NCBI GenBank assembly: GCA_003024785.1
Contig: PUQB01000567.1
Location: forward strand, 100,013 to 164,012
Direction: 5' to 3'
From: Selaginella tamariscina
Lineage: Eukaryota > Streptophyta > Lycopodiopsida > Selaginellales > Selaginellaceae
DNA: 64,000 nucleotides
Each line of letters opens with the position of its first letter. The first letter of the stretch is position 1. Shown here piece after piece: positions 48,792-60,169 of this stretch. The position numbers and the translations under genes are program-made. The notes under the pieces were generated by a model. That model saw only the letters and a list, made by a program, of their open reading frames with translations, was not told where the DNA came from and made no database searches.

Positions 48792-49815
48792 TGATTTGAA
48801 GCCATTACGGCATTACTACACAACAGCTCGTGGATATAAATTTGCTTCTAGACGACTCCGTGGATCATCAGGGAAGTCTTAGGACACATACCGGCGCAAC
48901 CATATCCGTTCTTCTTGCAGCAATAGTATTCGCGGCCGTTCTCGCATAGTTGCAAGCAGCCATACCCATTCTTCAAGCAGCAATAGTACTGGATGCTGCT
49001 ATCACATTCCTGAAGGCACTGCCCAAATCCATTCTTGAGGCAGCAATAGGTGTCACTTAAACCTGGAAGGTAGCAAAACGAGAGCGAGATATAATGCAAA
49101 CTTTGATAATGGTTTTGTAGACTTACCTGTACGTGGAATCACCTGAGTCACTTCGTCCATCTTAGATTCCTTGTTCACAAAGACCACTGCAGATCAAAGA
49201 AACATAAGACAAACTACAAAAACGAATGGAGGAAGATGGCAGATTCTAAATCTTACCCTGGTTATCAAGGTCTCGAGCACAAACAGCAAGAGCCAAAACT
49301 AGAACACAAAAAGAGAAGAGCATTCTATCGAACGACATCTCTTGAACAGCTTCTCAAAACCAAACTCTATCCCAGGGCATGCTTTCTTCAGATCTGGCTT
49401 ATAAACTCCCGGGCTAACGTATTTTATTATGCCTGCGTGCACCTCGTGGGAGTGACAACCGGATTGAAGATAAGATACAAATTTTTTTATGGACATTAAT
49501 ATTATGTAGGGAAGGGTTCCAGAAGCAAAAATATTGAAATCAAAGTTGATGGACATTCAATGCAACGTGCTATTGTATTTCGGTAAACTACATGATATAA
49601 TTATGTATGTACAAATATTAAAATTGGCGTCACTCTGTTCTAACTTCTAAGAGCATATTTAAGTTGTGTCATCCAAGCAGCATCTCATCTATTCATGTGA
49701 TTGTAAAAGTCCCCTTCAGTAAGTCAAAGTATGATGTTGGAGGAGCACAAGTAGTTCGGCTTCAAATATTGTATCTTTGGGTGCATTGGGCACTGTTCTG
49801 TCTTGCACATCTGCT
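48792..49815. repeat. Segmental duplication, direct copy of 1-1,018
   Basis: Same content and orientation as the window's left end. 49,340-49,815 is the promoter side of the intact peptide gene, with no other gene seen. Confidence 0.85.
48848..49338 (-). CDS. Secreted cysteine-rich repeat peptide, intact copy 2
   Basis: Minus strand, exons 49,338-49,257, 49,186-49,127 and 49,062-48,848; introns of 70 and 64 nt (GTAAGA/CTGCAG, GTAAGT/TTCCAG). The exons total 357 nt, an uninterrupted 118-residue product. Residues 1-21 form a signal peptide (LFSFCVLVLALAVCA core), predicting secretion; then a linker (RDLDNQ, VNKESKMDEVTQVIPRT), then three Cys units: CCLKNGFGQCLQEC, CCLKNGYGCLQLC and CCKKNGYGCAGMC, giving 12 Cys in the mature part and a CPKTSLMIHGVV tail. 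Even Cys number and regular CC-x6/7-C-x3-C spacing suggest disulfide-bonded modules. Function unknown; a defence or signalling peptide would be a guess. Copies 1, 3 and 4 are damaged, so this looks like the working member here. Confidence 0.8.
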
Positions 49816-50264
49816 GTGTCTACGAACCGAAACCGAGTATTGTATAATATGTTTTATTAGAAATACATATTTAAAAATATACCTAAAGCTAAATTACATT
49901 TTTTCTGTCAGGCTCTCATTTATTGTAACATTCAATAAAGAAAATTTTAATTTCAAACATGGGTCTGATGCCTGTAATTTTTTCATATATATATTTTTTT
50001 CCTGCTTATTTTGAAAAAGAATTGCCTGAACAGTTTCTGTGCCAGATATTGATATAGTAAATATTAAAACTTCTACAAAATAAATGGATCCCATTGGGTA
50101 TATTGAATATTTAAAACAATCAATTAATAATAGAAATCATGTACCATATTATTTATGAATTCAGTTTTAGTTTGTTTACTTTATTTGTCCACAGGTCAGC
50201 CTCAATAACTTATCTTGGCCTATTGAAAAGTTGATCAATAGAAATACTGATGAGCCCATACTTA
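49816..50264. other. AT-rich spacer
   Basis: No gene seen; AT-rich from about 49,840. Confidence 0.5.
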
Positions 50265-50747
50265 CTGACCAGTGGTAGTGAGACTCGGCCATAATAAAAA
50301 ATTGATAAACCGGATGCTTATAAGCCGGATCAGAGTGGTGCTACTCTATGCGACTTTAGTGTTTCAAGCAGCTGTGGTGAGAAAAGTCGCTCAAGTCTAT
50401 CTCACCTTCACTTGTGGTTCTTGCTGTTTATGCGAGTCGAGATCTTGATAACCAAGGTGTTGGTCCATTCATATCACTCAAGAACCTCTTCCTTTTTCGT
50501 TTGCTGATGTTTCTTTGGATCCTGCAGTGGTCTTTGTGAACCAGGAACCCCACCAAGTGACTCAGGTGATTCCAAGCACAAGTGAGTTTATAATCTTGAG
50601 TTGACTATTATCAAATTTTGCATTATGACTCGCTAATAATCTTGTTACCTTTCAGGCTTAAGTTGATGAAACCAAGAAACACTTTTGCTGCTTAAAGAAT
50701 GGGTCTGGTAGCTGCTTACAATTATGCGAGGAAGGCCATGGTGGAAT
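50265..50747 (+). pseudogene. Cysteine-rich peptide gene fragment, copy 4
   Basis: Plus strand. A degenerate exon 1 (about 50,340-50,455, ending CTTGATAACCAAG|GTG like the intact gene), an exon 2 (50,528-50,581, FVNQEPHQVTQVIPST, donor GTGAGT), and an exon 3 start after CTTTCAG (50,656) with one unit KKHFCCLKNGSGSCLQLC. It is cut at about 50,743 by a chromovirus LTR fragment. Inverted partner of copy 3; the two flank the intact copy 2. Confidence 0.62.
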
Positions 50748-50868
50748 CCTGGTAGGAATATCCTGTAGGAAAGTTTTGCAACCATATCCTGTATCCGGAA
50801 TCCTGTAGGAAAGTCCTGCAACCCATGTCCTGTATCCGGAAACCTGTATTCTGTATCGGGTCGTGACA
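50743..50868 (-). mobile_element. Chromovirus LTR fragment
   Basis: Fossil. 126 bp matching the first part of the chromovirus LTR in reverse orientation, ending at its TGTCACGACC terminus (50,868). Truncated; it most resembles the solo LTR at 37,988, sharing a duplicated GGATACAGGA stretch. Confidence 0.8.
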
Positions 50869-51390
50869 GTGTTTATATATAAGAGGAGTGAGTGTTATAC
50901 ACAGATATACATTATACATATTACATAATATTGTAACATTAGTACATATTATGGATCATGCATGGTGTGTATGAGAGAGAGACATGCTATATATTATGGA
51001 TCATGATCATGCATGGTGTGTATGTATGAGAGAAGAGATAGAGTGTTAACAAATGAAAACCGTACACATTGCATATATTAGTACACATATATACATACAC
51101 ACGTGTATACACATAAACATACATATATATTACATGTGTAAATTTAATGTGTTACATACACACAGATTGAGTACATACATGCGTTGAACATGATGTTTTT
51201 CAATAAAGAAGCAACATATAATTTTTCAAGTTTGGTTTAGGGCAATGTGCATGTGTGTGCATATGTGTCTTTGTAAGTGCTTCTAATGTGTGTGCACGTG
51301 TATATATAAATTTATAATCGTGTTTATATATATATGTGCAAAACAAACATTGAATAATTAAGAAAATAATATTAATATACACACTATGAA
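50869..51390. other. AT-rich non-coding DNA with TG/CA and TA runs
   Basis: A short tandem duplication of a CATGCATGGTGTGTATG-containing unit at about 50,950-51,030. No gene seen. Confidence 0.5.
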
Positions 51391-52060
51391 CATATTTTAA
51401 ATTATACATAATAATATATGATTTTATCTAATATATAGCCATATATAGTTTTAATAATATATATTGATAATAAGGTTTAACATTAGAATATTCTTGAAAT
51501 AATAAGAAATTAATTGAGAAAATCCTTAATATATACAAATGTAGATCAAGTATTGAAATAATTAACTAAATTAATTATGATAATCATGTTTAATATTGAA
51601 ATATTCTTGGAATAATAAGAAAATAATAAAGAATATCACTTTAATATAAAGAAGATTAATTACTCAAGTAATTAAGAAAATAAAATTAATATACATATTT
51701 TAAATTATACATAATAATACATCATTTTATCTAATATATAGTCATATATAGTTTTAATAATATATATTAATTTAATATTGATAATAAGGTTTAACATAGG
51801 AATATTCTTGAAATAATAACAAATTAATTGAGAAAATCTTATTAATATATACAAATGTAGAATAATTACTGAGATAATTAAGAATAAGACTAATTTAATT
51901 ATGATAATCAGGTTTAATATTGGAATATTCTTTCAATATTAAGAAAATAATAAAGAATATCCCATTAATAGTAGGAAATGTAAATTAATTACTCGAGTAA
52001 TTAAGAAAATAATAATAATAAACAGACTATGAATATATTTTAAATGATACATAATAATAT
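51391..52060. repeat. Long tandem repeat, about 303-340 bp per unit
   Basis: CATATTTTAAATTATACATAATAAT occurs (given as CATATTTTAAATTATACA) at 51,391 and 51,694, with a variant at 52,033. Between them the sequence AATAAGGTTTAACAT then GAATATTCTTGAAATAATAA recurs in register. About two full units plus a partial third; very AT-rich, non-coding. Confidence 0.75.
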
Positions 52061-52449
52061 ATTAATTTATTTATTATATTAGTGTATATATATATATAAT
52101 ATAAATTCAATAATATATACTTGAATATTAAGAATGTAGAACAATTACAAAATTTCGTAATATTAAACAGCTTGAAGCACTTTGAATAACATTAAATGCA
52201 ATTTTAAAACACTCATTGGAATTGGAAAGTATATATGTCAGACTGTCGGTTATTTGTTTCAACTCATCTTAAATTTTCTTTTCTGTTATTTCAAAAATTT
52301 CGAATTTCTGACATAAGTATTATCAATCTGACATGTAAATTTGAAAATACATTTAATTTCCCACTCAAATTCAGATCTGGTTCTTTCTCCGGCAAGGGTT
52401 TCTTCATTTCTTTATTTTTCACTCTTCAGATTTTCTTTTTTCTTCTTAG

Positions 52450-52527
52450 TGATCAGCTCAGGAGCGACATTAAATTGGGTGCGCTATTGTTTGTAGGAAA
52501 GCACGGCGCTTTCAGTGTTGTTTACAA
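52450..52527 (+). pseudogene. Possible protein-kinase exon remnant (glycine-rich loop)
   Basis: An open stretch flanked by TTCTTCTTAG (acceptor) and GTAAGT (donor at 52,528) reads DIKLGALLFVGKHGAFSVVYK, similar to the start of a plant kinase domain (LGxGxFGxVYK), but with VGKHGAFS where the Gly loop should be. The following catalytic exons were not found: what follows is minisatellite and an LTR element. Isolated remnant or chance match. Confidence 0.3.
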
Positions 52528-52692
52528 GTAAGTATTATAAACAAATTTAGATATATTTATAAAGATTCACTCTCTTACATTCTCTCTTAAATTTTAGAAT
52601 TTAGGGATTTATGAATGCATTAGGATTACAATATATTCTGTTAGGGATTTATCCCGTTTAAATATACCTTTAACTTAATATTCTCAATTAGC

Positions 52693-52859
52693 CGGGGCGG
52701 CGGGATTAATCCGGCCATTTTTTTTCGCCTCTTTGAAGAGGTGGCGAGATTAATCCCGCCACATCTCTTTCATAATTATGGCAGAATTAGTTCGGGCAAT
52801 GCTTCTCCGCCTCTTAAAAAGAGCAGCGAGATTAATCCCGTCGATAACTCTCTCAACTG
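52693..52859. repeat. Palindromic minisatellite, left part
   Basis: About three copies of GGCGGGATTAATCCCGCC-like palindromes separated by 35-60 bp, cut off by the chromovirus at 52,865. Confidence 0.78.
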
Positions 52860-52864
52860 ATAAT

Positions 52865-55800
52865 TGTCACGACCCAATACAGAAATACAGGATTCCGAAA
52901 GGATATGGGTTGCAGGATTTCCTACAGGATATTCCTACCAGGATTCCGGACACAGGATTCGGTTGCAGGATATTCCTACAGGATATGCCTAGAGGATAAG
53001 GGACATGTGGACTCATCTTAGCCTCTGCATGCATGCAATCACTTTTGCATGCATGCAACCACTTTTGCATGCATGCCTAGATTAGCTCTTGGAGTTGTGA
53101 GCATAAAAGCTCCGACCTAATTGTTGTACAATCAGTTACTATCAACACCAGTCTTACTACGATCAATCGTCTTGTCTTGTTCTTGTCTTGTTTCCTGTCC
53201 TGTTCCTGTCTCGCTCCTTTTCCTGTCCTGTCCTGGATCCTGTCCTGCTCCGGATCCTGTCCTGTTCCTGTCTTGCTCCGGATCCTATCCTGTGCTTTCC
53301 TGTCTTGCTCCTGATCCTGTCTTGCTCCTAGATCCGTCCTGTTCCTATTCCTAGTTCCTGTCCTGCTCTCGGTCCTGTTCCTGAGTCAAGCCTTCATGTC
53401 CTTGGAATCCTGTTCTCTTCCTGGTTCCTGGATCGTGGCTTGACAGTTTGATAGTAACTGCTTCATAGTTCTCCGTTTTCCAGCTACCTTTTTCTTGATT
53501 CTTTTTCATTTTCCTTTTTTCTTTCCTAGATCATGGCTGATTTTGAGCGCTTTCAACGCGAGCACCAAATGCTACTTCATGAGCTGGCCACTTTGCGCCA
53601 AGTGGTCACCGACCTGCAAGGTTCCACCACTGCGGCACATGCAGCTGCTGATGCATCCTCCAAGGCTGCTGCGCAGGCTCTCTCCCAGGCATCGGTGGTT
53701 CCCTCTTCATCAAACTTTTCTTCGGAGCCGAAGGTTAGCATGCCAGAGAAGTTCAGTGGTAATCGTGCCGATTTCCAAGGTTTCCTGAATCAGATCCGGC
53801 TCTTGATCCGTATGCAACCACGGCGCTACTCGACTGATGCTCAAAAGGTGGGTCTTTTGGCATCCTTACTAAGTGGATCTCCACGGGCTTGGGTTGCCCC
53901 CTTGCTGGAGCGTGACGACCCATTGATGGAAGACTTTGAAGGTTTCGTGGCTGCCTTTGAAGCCTGTTTTGGAGATCCTGATAAGTACCGTTCTGCATGC
54001 ACGAAGTTACGGAAGCTCACTCAAGGATCCCGACCAGCTTCCGTCTATGCATCCGAATTTCAGCAACTTTGCACGAACATTCCATGGGACGAGACTGCAT
54101 TGATCGAACACTTCCGTTTTGGGTTGAGGGATGACGTGAAGGACCTTCTCCTTACGTTACCGGATGCCCAAACATTAGCAGATCATGCAACAAGCTGTTC
54201 GTTGCGACAACCGTTTGTTCGAGCGTCGTCAGGAAAGATCCCGTCAGCAGTTCCTGCAAACCAATCCTGCAGCTGTGGTACATGTTCCTGCACCACCTTC
54301 TGGAGTAGTTCCTATGGAGGTTGAGAAATCCAAGCGTGGCTCTCTTTCCGCTGCTGAGAAGCAACGTCGTCGCAGTGAGAACCTGTGCTTGTATTGTGGT
54401 GGAGCAGGACACAAGGTGGCAGATTGTCCTATTAAAGCCAGGAACTTCAAGACGCGTGAAGTTGAAGCTGAAGTTCAGTCGGAAAACTCCAATGTCCACT
54501 TCGTCTAGGAGCCGCGAAGTTGGACGTAGGTGCAGGCTCCATTGGTGCTGCTCATACCATCCCATCACTTAAGTTTCCTGTACACATTCATCTTAATAAT
54601 CGAGAGCTCATGGAGTTTGCCTTGTTAGACACTGGTGCAAATGCATGCTTCATGGATGACACGTTTGCAACTCAACATGGCATTTCGGTGGTGAAGTTGA
54701 AGCGTGCAGTTCCTGTAGAGGTGGCCGATGGGCGTCTATTGCTTCTGGCGCAGTTACCCATGCTACCGAACCTCTCTCCTGCAGTTGGCACATTCAACTG
54801 TTCAATTTCCTTCAACTTGATCAAGACTCGGTCGACTCCCATCATTTTGGGCATGCCATGGTTCGTTGTTGCAAATCCGCAGATCGACTGGAGGTCTAGG
54901 ACGCTCACGTTTTCCTCTCCACAGCTAGGATCAATCCTGTACCTTCCTGTGTGCAGGATACATCCTTAGTATCTGAGGCAGTACAAGCTACAGGATTGAC
55001 CGTGCCTGTTCCTGTACCAGTGTTGAAGACTCCTCCTCGACAGGATTCACCTCATGTCAGTTCCTCAGCACATCCGCAGGCTCTCTCCACTCCTGTAAGT
55101 TTGCGGTGTCCTGTACAGGGTTCTTCCAATCCTGTATCAGTGTCGAAGGTTCCTCCTCAACAGGATCCACCTCCTGTTGATTCGTCAGCACATTCGCAGG
55201 CTTTTCCACTCCTGCGCAACCACGGACTCCTGTACAGGATTCTTCCAATCCTGTACACTCATCAACACCCACAGGTTTTTTCCAATCCTGCTTCTTTCTG
55301 TTACCCTGCTTCTGTTCCATCCCCCAAGATCCTTCCTCTTTTTCAGTCACAGCTCCCTCCTTCTCCTCTCCGAGTTCTTACCACTACCATGCATGAACTC
55401 GCCACTGATCCTGCTCCCTTCCACCTTTTTGCCTTTCAAGTAACTCCTACGTCCTCTTCTACCTTTCCTGTATCCGACTCCCCTGTTTTTCTCCTTCTCC
55501 TTCTCCTTCTCCTCCTTCTTCCCTACCATCCAAGTAACGTTTTTGACAAACAACAGTTCTTTTTCACAGTTACAATATTGATCTTGCGGAAGGAAAGACT
55601 CCACCATTCGGACCGATTTATGCATTGTCACCCACAGAGTTGGAGGTTCTTCGTCAGTACATCGAGGACAACTTGGCATCCGGCTTCATTCGTCACTCAA
55701 AGTCCCCTGCAGGAGCTCCTATCTTCTTTGTCAAGAAGAAGGATGGGAGTTTACGTTTGGTTGTGGACTACAGGGGTTTGAATCAAGTCACCATTCGGAA

Positions 55801-58800
55801 TCGGTACCCGTTGCCATTGATCCCGGAACTTCTCGATCGGCTGCGAGGAGCAAAGGTGTTCACGAAGATCGACTTACGAGGAGCCTACAACCTTGTACGG
55901 ATTCGTCCCGGCGATGAGTGGAAGACTGCCTTTCGTACAAGGTATGGACATTTTGAGTACACGGTAATGCCTTTCGGCCTTACCAATGCCCCAGCTGTTC
56001 CAACACATGGTGAACGACATTTTCGTGACTTCTTGGACCAGTTTGTGGTGATCTACCTCGACGACATCTTGATTTTCTCCAAGGACCAGGCGGCACATGA
56101 CAAGCATGTACGACTAGTTTAGAGCGGCTTCGCGAGCATGGCCTGTACGCGAAGTTGGAGAAGTGTTTTTTCGATAGGGATTCGGTGGAGTTCTTGGGCT
56201 ACATCGTCTCTCCTGCTGGCGTTTCCATGGACATGCACAAGGTGAAGACCATCGTGGAGTGGGAGAGGCCCAAGTCGGTACGAGATGTACAATGTTTCCT
56301 TGGCTTTGCAAACTTCTACAGGCGGTTCATACAGGACTTCTCCAAGCGTGTACTTCCACTCACAGAACTCACCAAGCGCACAGGACTTTTCTCTTGGTCC
56401 GACAAGGCGGAACACGCGTTCACAACACTCAAGGACGTTTTCACGACAGCTCCGATTTTAGCACATCCTGACCCTTCTCATCCTTTCTTCATTGAAGCAG
56501 ATGCCTCGGATTTTGCAGTAGGATCCGTCTATCGCAAGTTGGAGAGGACAAGTTGCTTCATCCTGTAGCTTTTCACTCTCGTAAGTTCCTGTCGGCGGAG
56601 ATCAACTACGAGAATTCAAGGCCATTGTGGATTCGTTTGAGGAGTGGCGGCATTTCCTGGAAGGTGCTGCACATCCTGTACAAGTTCTTACGGATCACAA
56701 GAACCTGGAGTACTTTCAAACGGCTCGGGTCCTCAGTCGGCGACAGGCTAGGTGGGCAGAGTTCCTATCACGTTTTGACTTCGTCATCGTCTACAGGCCC
56801 GGCTTTCGGAATGGCAAGGCGGACGCATTGTCTAGGCGCTCTTACCTTGCACCAAGCCCGGGCGATCCTGCATTTGACTGTCAAAGGCAAGTGTTGTTGG
56901 GTCCTGATCGTTTCCGGCTTGCGGCACTGCAGGTTCATCAGGCTCCAGCAAATTCAACACTCCTACAGGACGTCCGTTCGCAGTTGGCTACAGACGACTT
57001 GGCAAAGAATGTGTTCTCACACATTCATCCTGACGTTGCAAGTTCCTCTTCCTCCAGTTCCCGTCCAGACTACAACCTGTTCACCATACAGGATGGACTC
57101 CTGTACCGGGAAGGTCTCCTGTACGTTCCTGTTGGTATTTCCAGGACTCGTGTGGTACAGGATTGTCATGATACCCCGGCTACAGGACATTTTGGTGTGG
57201 CCAAGACAGTGGAGTTGGTGACTCGCAACTATTGGTGGCCTGGGTTGCGAGGTTTTGTGGAGAGGTTTGTACGGAGTTGTGACACTTGTAGCAGGTCGAA
57301 GATGCCTCATCATGCACCCTCTGGTCTTCTTCGTCCTCTTCCTGTTCCGTCTGCTCCTTGGAGATCCATTTCTATGGATTTCCTCACAGATCTTCCTCCT
57401 TCTCGTGGATTTGATGCAGTTCTTGTGGTGTTGACCGTTTCACCAAGCAGGCTCATTTCCTACCCTGCAACAAGACAGCTACAGGTCAGACAACTGCCGA
57501 GTTGGTGATCCGCGAGGTGTTCCGACATCATGGTCTTCCTGAGAGCATTGTTTCCGATCGAGGTCCACAATTCATGTCCAAGTTTTGGCGAGAGCTTCTT
57601 CGGAGTCTACAGGTCAAAGCGGATCTTTCTTCAGGGATATCACCCACAAACCGATGGGCAGTCCGAACGCACAATTCAGACCTTAGAACAGTATCTTCGT
57701 TGCTTCATCAGTTACCAGCAGGACAACTGGTTGGACCTCCTTCCAATGGCGGAGTTTGCCTACAACAACTCCATCCACGCATCTACAGGACAGACACCCT
57801 TCTTTGCTCTTACAGGCCACCATCCACGTTTTGACTTTGCTCCTCCCGCTTCTCCTTCTTCCGCTCCTGCAGTACAGGATCGTCTTCAGCATCTTCGGCA
57901 GGTACAGGATGATCTCCAGGTTCATCTTCAACAGGCACAGGAACGATACAAGCATCATGCTGATGCTCACCGTCAGCCGGCACCTGCATACAAGATTGGT
58001 GATCTCGTGTGGCTTCTTCGTCGACACATTCGCACCAACAGGCCTTCTTCTAAGTTGGATTTTCAACGATTGGGCCCTTATAGGATCGTGGCGGAGGTAA
58101 ATCCTGTAGCTTTCCGACTCGAGTTACCATCCACGGTGAAACTTCATCCGTGTTTCACACCTCTTTGTTGGAGCCGTATCATCCTTCTTCTCTTCCCGGT
58201 CGTGTTTCTTCTCCTCCCCTCCTGTGGTCATTGACACGGAACCTGAGTACGAAGTCGCAGCCATCCTTGACTCTCGTCTTCATCGTCACCAACTCCAATA
58301 CTTGGTGGATTGGAAAGGGTACCTGCCTACTGATCGCACTTGGGAACCTGCATCCAACTTACTCCATGCTTCTTCCAAGGTTGCTGCCTTCCATCGGCAT
58401 TATCCTGCTAAACCAGGTCCCAAGACTCGTGGAACTCGTCTTTAGGGAGGAGGTGCTGTCACGACCCGATACAGAATACAGGATTCCGGAAAGGATATGG
58501 GTTGCAGGATTTCCTACAGGATATTCCTACCAGGATTCCGGACACAGGATTCGGTTGCAGGATATTCCCACAGGATATGCCTAGAGGATAAGGGACATGT
58601 GGACTCATCTTAGCCTCTGCATGCATGCAATCACTTTTGCATGCATGCAACCACTTTTGCATGCATGCCTAGATTAGCTCTTGGAGTTGTGAGCATAAAA
58701 GCTCCGACCTAATTGTTGTACAATCAGTTACTATCAACACCAGTCTTACTACGATCAATCTTGTCTTGTTTGTTCTTGTCTTGTTTCCTGTCCTGTTCCT

Positions 58801-59048
58801 GTCTCGCTCCTATTTCCTGTCCTGTTCCTGGATCCTGTCCTGCTCCGGGATCCTGTCCTGTTCCTGTCTTGCTCCGGATCCTATCTGTGCTTTCCTGTCT
58901 TGCTCCCGGATCCTATCCTGATCCTGTCTTGCTCCTAATCCGTCCTGTTCCTATTCCTAGTTCCTGTCCTGCTCTCGGTCCTGTTCCTGAGTCAAGCCTT
59001 TATGTCCTTGGAATCCTGTTCTTTCCTGGTTCCTGGATCGTGGCTTGA
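52865..59048 (+). mobile_element. Chromovirus (Ty3/gypsy with chromodomain), young, broken
   Basis: Fossil. LTRs at 52,865-53,445 and 58,457-59,048 are nearly identical, so a recent insertion; target duplication ATAAT at 52,860-52,864 and 59,049-59,053. A purine tract (GGGAGGAGG) precedes the right LTR. Parts on the plus strand: gag about 53,533-54,510 with a CCHC knuckle (CLYCGGAGHKVADC), protease about 54,580-54,950 (LLDTGAN), reverse transcriptase about 55,640-56,350 (YLDDILIFS), RNase H about 56,480-56,860, integrase about 57,130-57,950, and a C-terminal chromodomain about 58,224-58,420 (YLVDWKGY), which in this clade targets chromatin. Roughly half a dozen breaks. It split a minisatellite. 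Confidence 0.9.
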
Positions 59049-59053
59049 ATAAT

Positions 59054-59645
59054 GATTTACTTGAATTTATTAGAAAGAGTTGTCGGGGATTAATCTCGCC
59101 AACCATTTTAGGAGGTAGAGAAGGGGTGGCGGGATTAATCTTGCTAATACTTCCTGTTTTAAATATTTGTGGGCAGAATTCATCCCGAATCTCTTTGAAA
59201 TCATAATTTTGGAGAGAGTTGTGGGCGGGATTAATCCCGCCGCTTATTCCCCGTCGTCAGAGTTGTGAGCGGGATTAATCCCGCCGCCTATTCTTCGTCG
59301 TTAGTTATGGGCGAGATTAATCCCGCCCCTCTTCCTCGTCGGAGGAATTTGCGGCAGGATTAATCCCACCGACTCTCACAAACAAGGAAGATCCGGCAGC
59401 GGGATTAATCCCGCCGCTACTTCCTCGTCGGAGGGAGCCCGCGGCGGGATTAATTTTGCCGCTACTTCCTCGTTGGAGGGAGCCCGTGGCAGGATTAATC
59501 CTGCCGCCTTTCTCCGACGAGGAAGTATTGGCGGCGGGATTAATCCAGCCAACTCTCTCCAATGGAGTAGAGTTGACGGCGGGATTAATCCCGCCGACTC
59601 ACTCTGAAGGGGTAGAGTCTGCGCGGGATTAATCCCGCCATCAGT
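59054..59645. repeat. Palindromic minisatellite, right part
   Basis: About twelve to thirteen copies of an 18-bp palindrome, consensus GGCGGGATTAATCCCGCC, spaced roughly 40-55 bp apart. Spacers such as ACTTCCTCGTCGGAGGGAG are themselves partly conserved and occur in both orientations. Continuous with 52,693-52,859 before the chromovirus inserted. Open frames through it are by-products of the repeat. Confidence 0.85.
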
Positions 59646-60169
59646 TATATTAATAAAGCATGAGATATTATCTTTATACATAATTATGTATTATTACACA
59701 TACATATTATTAAGCAACCGCAGTTATGATTTCTTAGAAATATTGCATAAACAGATATCATAAATAACACAATTATTTATGTGCAGGACAATATGTATAT
59801 ACTGGAGATAAAGTATGTCTTTTTCGGAACAACGAGATAGTTGGCACTGGAATTGTGGAAGTTTGAGATGATAATGCATCATGTCACAATATTGCATAAG
59901 GATCTTGTGTGTACGTATGGGTAAACACCATTTTCAAGCATGTTGAGGTTCCTGGAATGGAATTTAAGGGGTTCTCCTGTATTGTGGAATTTGGATGAAG
60001 TCAAGGCTAACACAGAATATATAGAGTCACAAACAAACAGTAGCACGAGTTTTCCAGATGATAGCTTGCCTGCTCTGATGGATGAGGTGATTCTCTTTCT
60101 TCATGAGATTGAGGTTGGGAGAGGCATCATCATAGCTATAAATCCAATGGAAGTAGTGTCAGAAGAGCA
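59646..60169 (+). pseudogene. Unrecognised coding remnant in non-coding DNA
   Basis: 59,780-60,000 reads, with one internal stop, TGDKVCLFRNNEIVGTGIVE, then CHNIA, then YVWVNTIFKHVEVPG. The pattern (NEIVGTGIVE followed by a later valine-rich strand) is reminiscent of a C-terminal domain seen in plant transposon-related proteins, but I cannot name it with confidence. A T-rich tract and CAG at 59,785 could be an acceptor. An alternative frame (59,940-60,182, MLRFLEWNLRG) overlaps it. Confidence 0.25.

Noticed and set aside
55177-55680. Extra open frames within the chromovirus on either strand
   Set aside because: Low-complexity C/T-rich sequence between protease and reverse transcriptase; no conserved domain.
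59317-59681. Proline/alanine-rich open frames as a repeat protein
   Set aside because: They are translations of the palindromic minisatellite, open on both strands, with no start context or splice structure.
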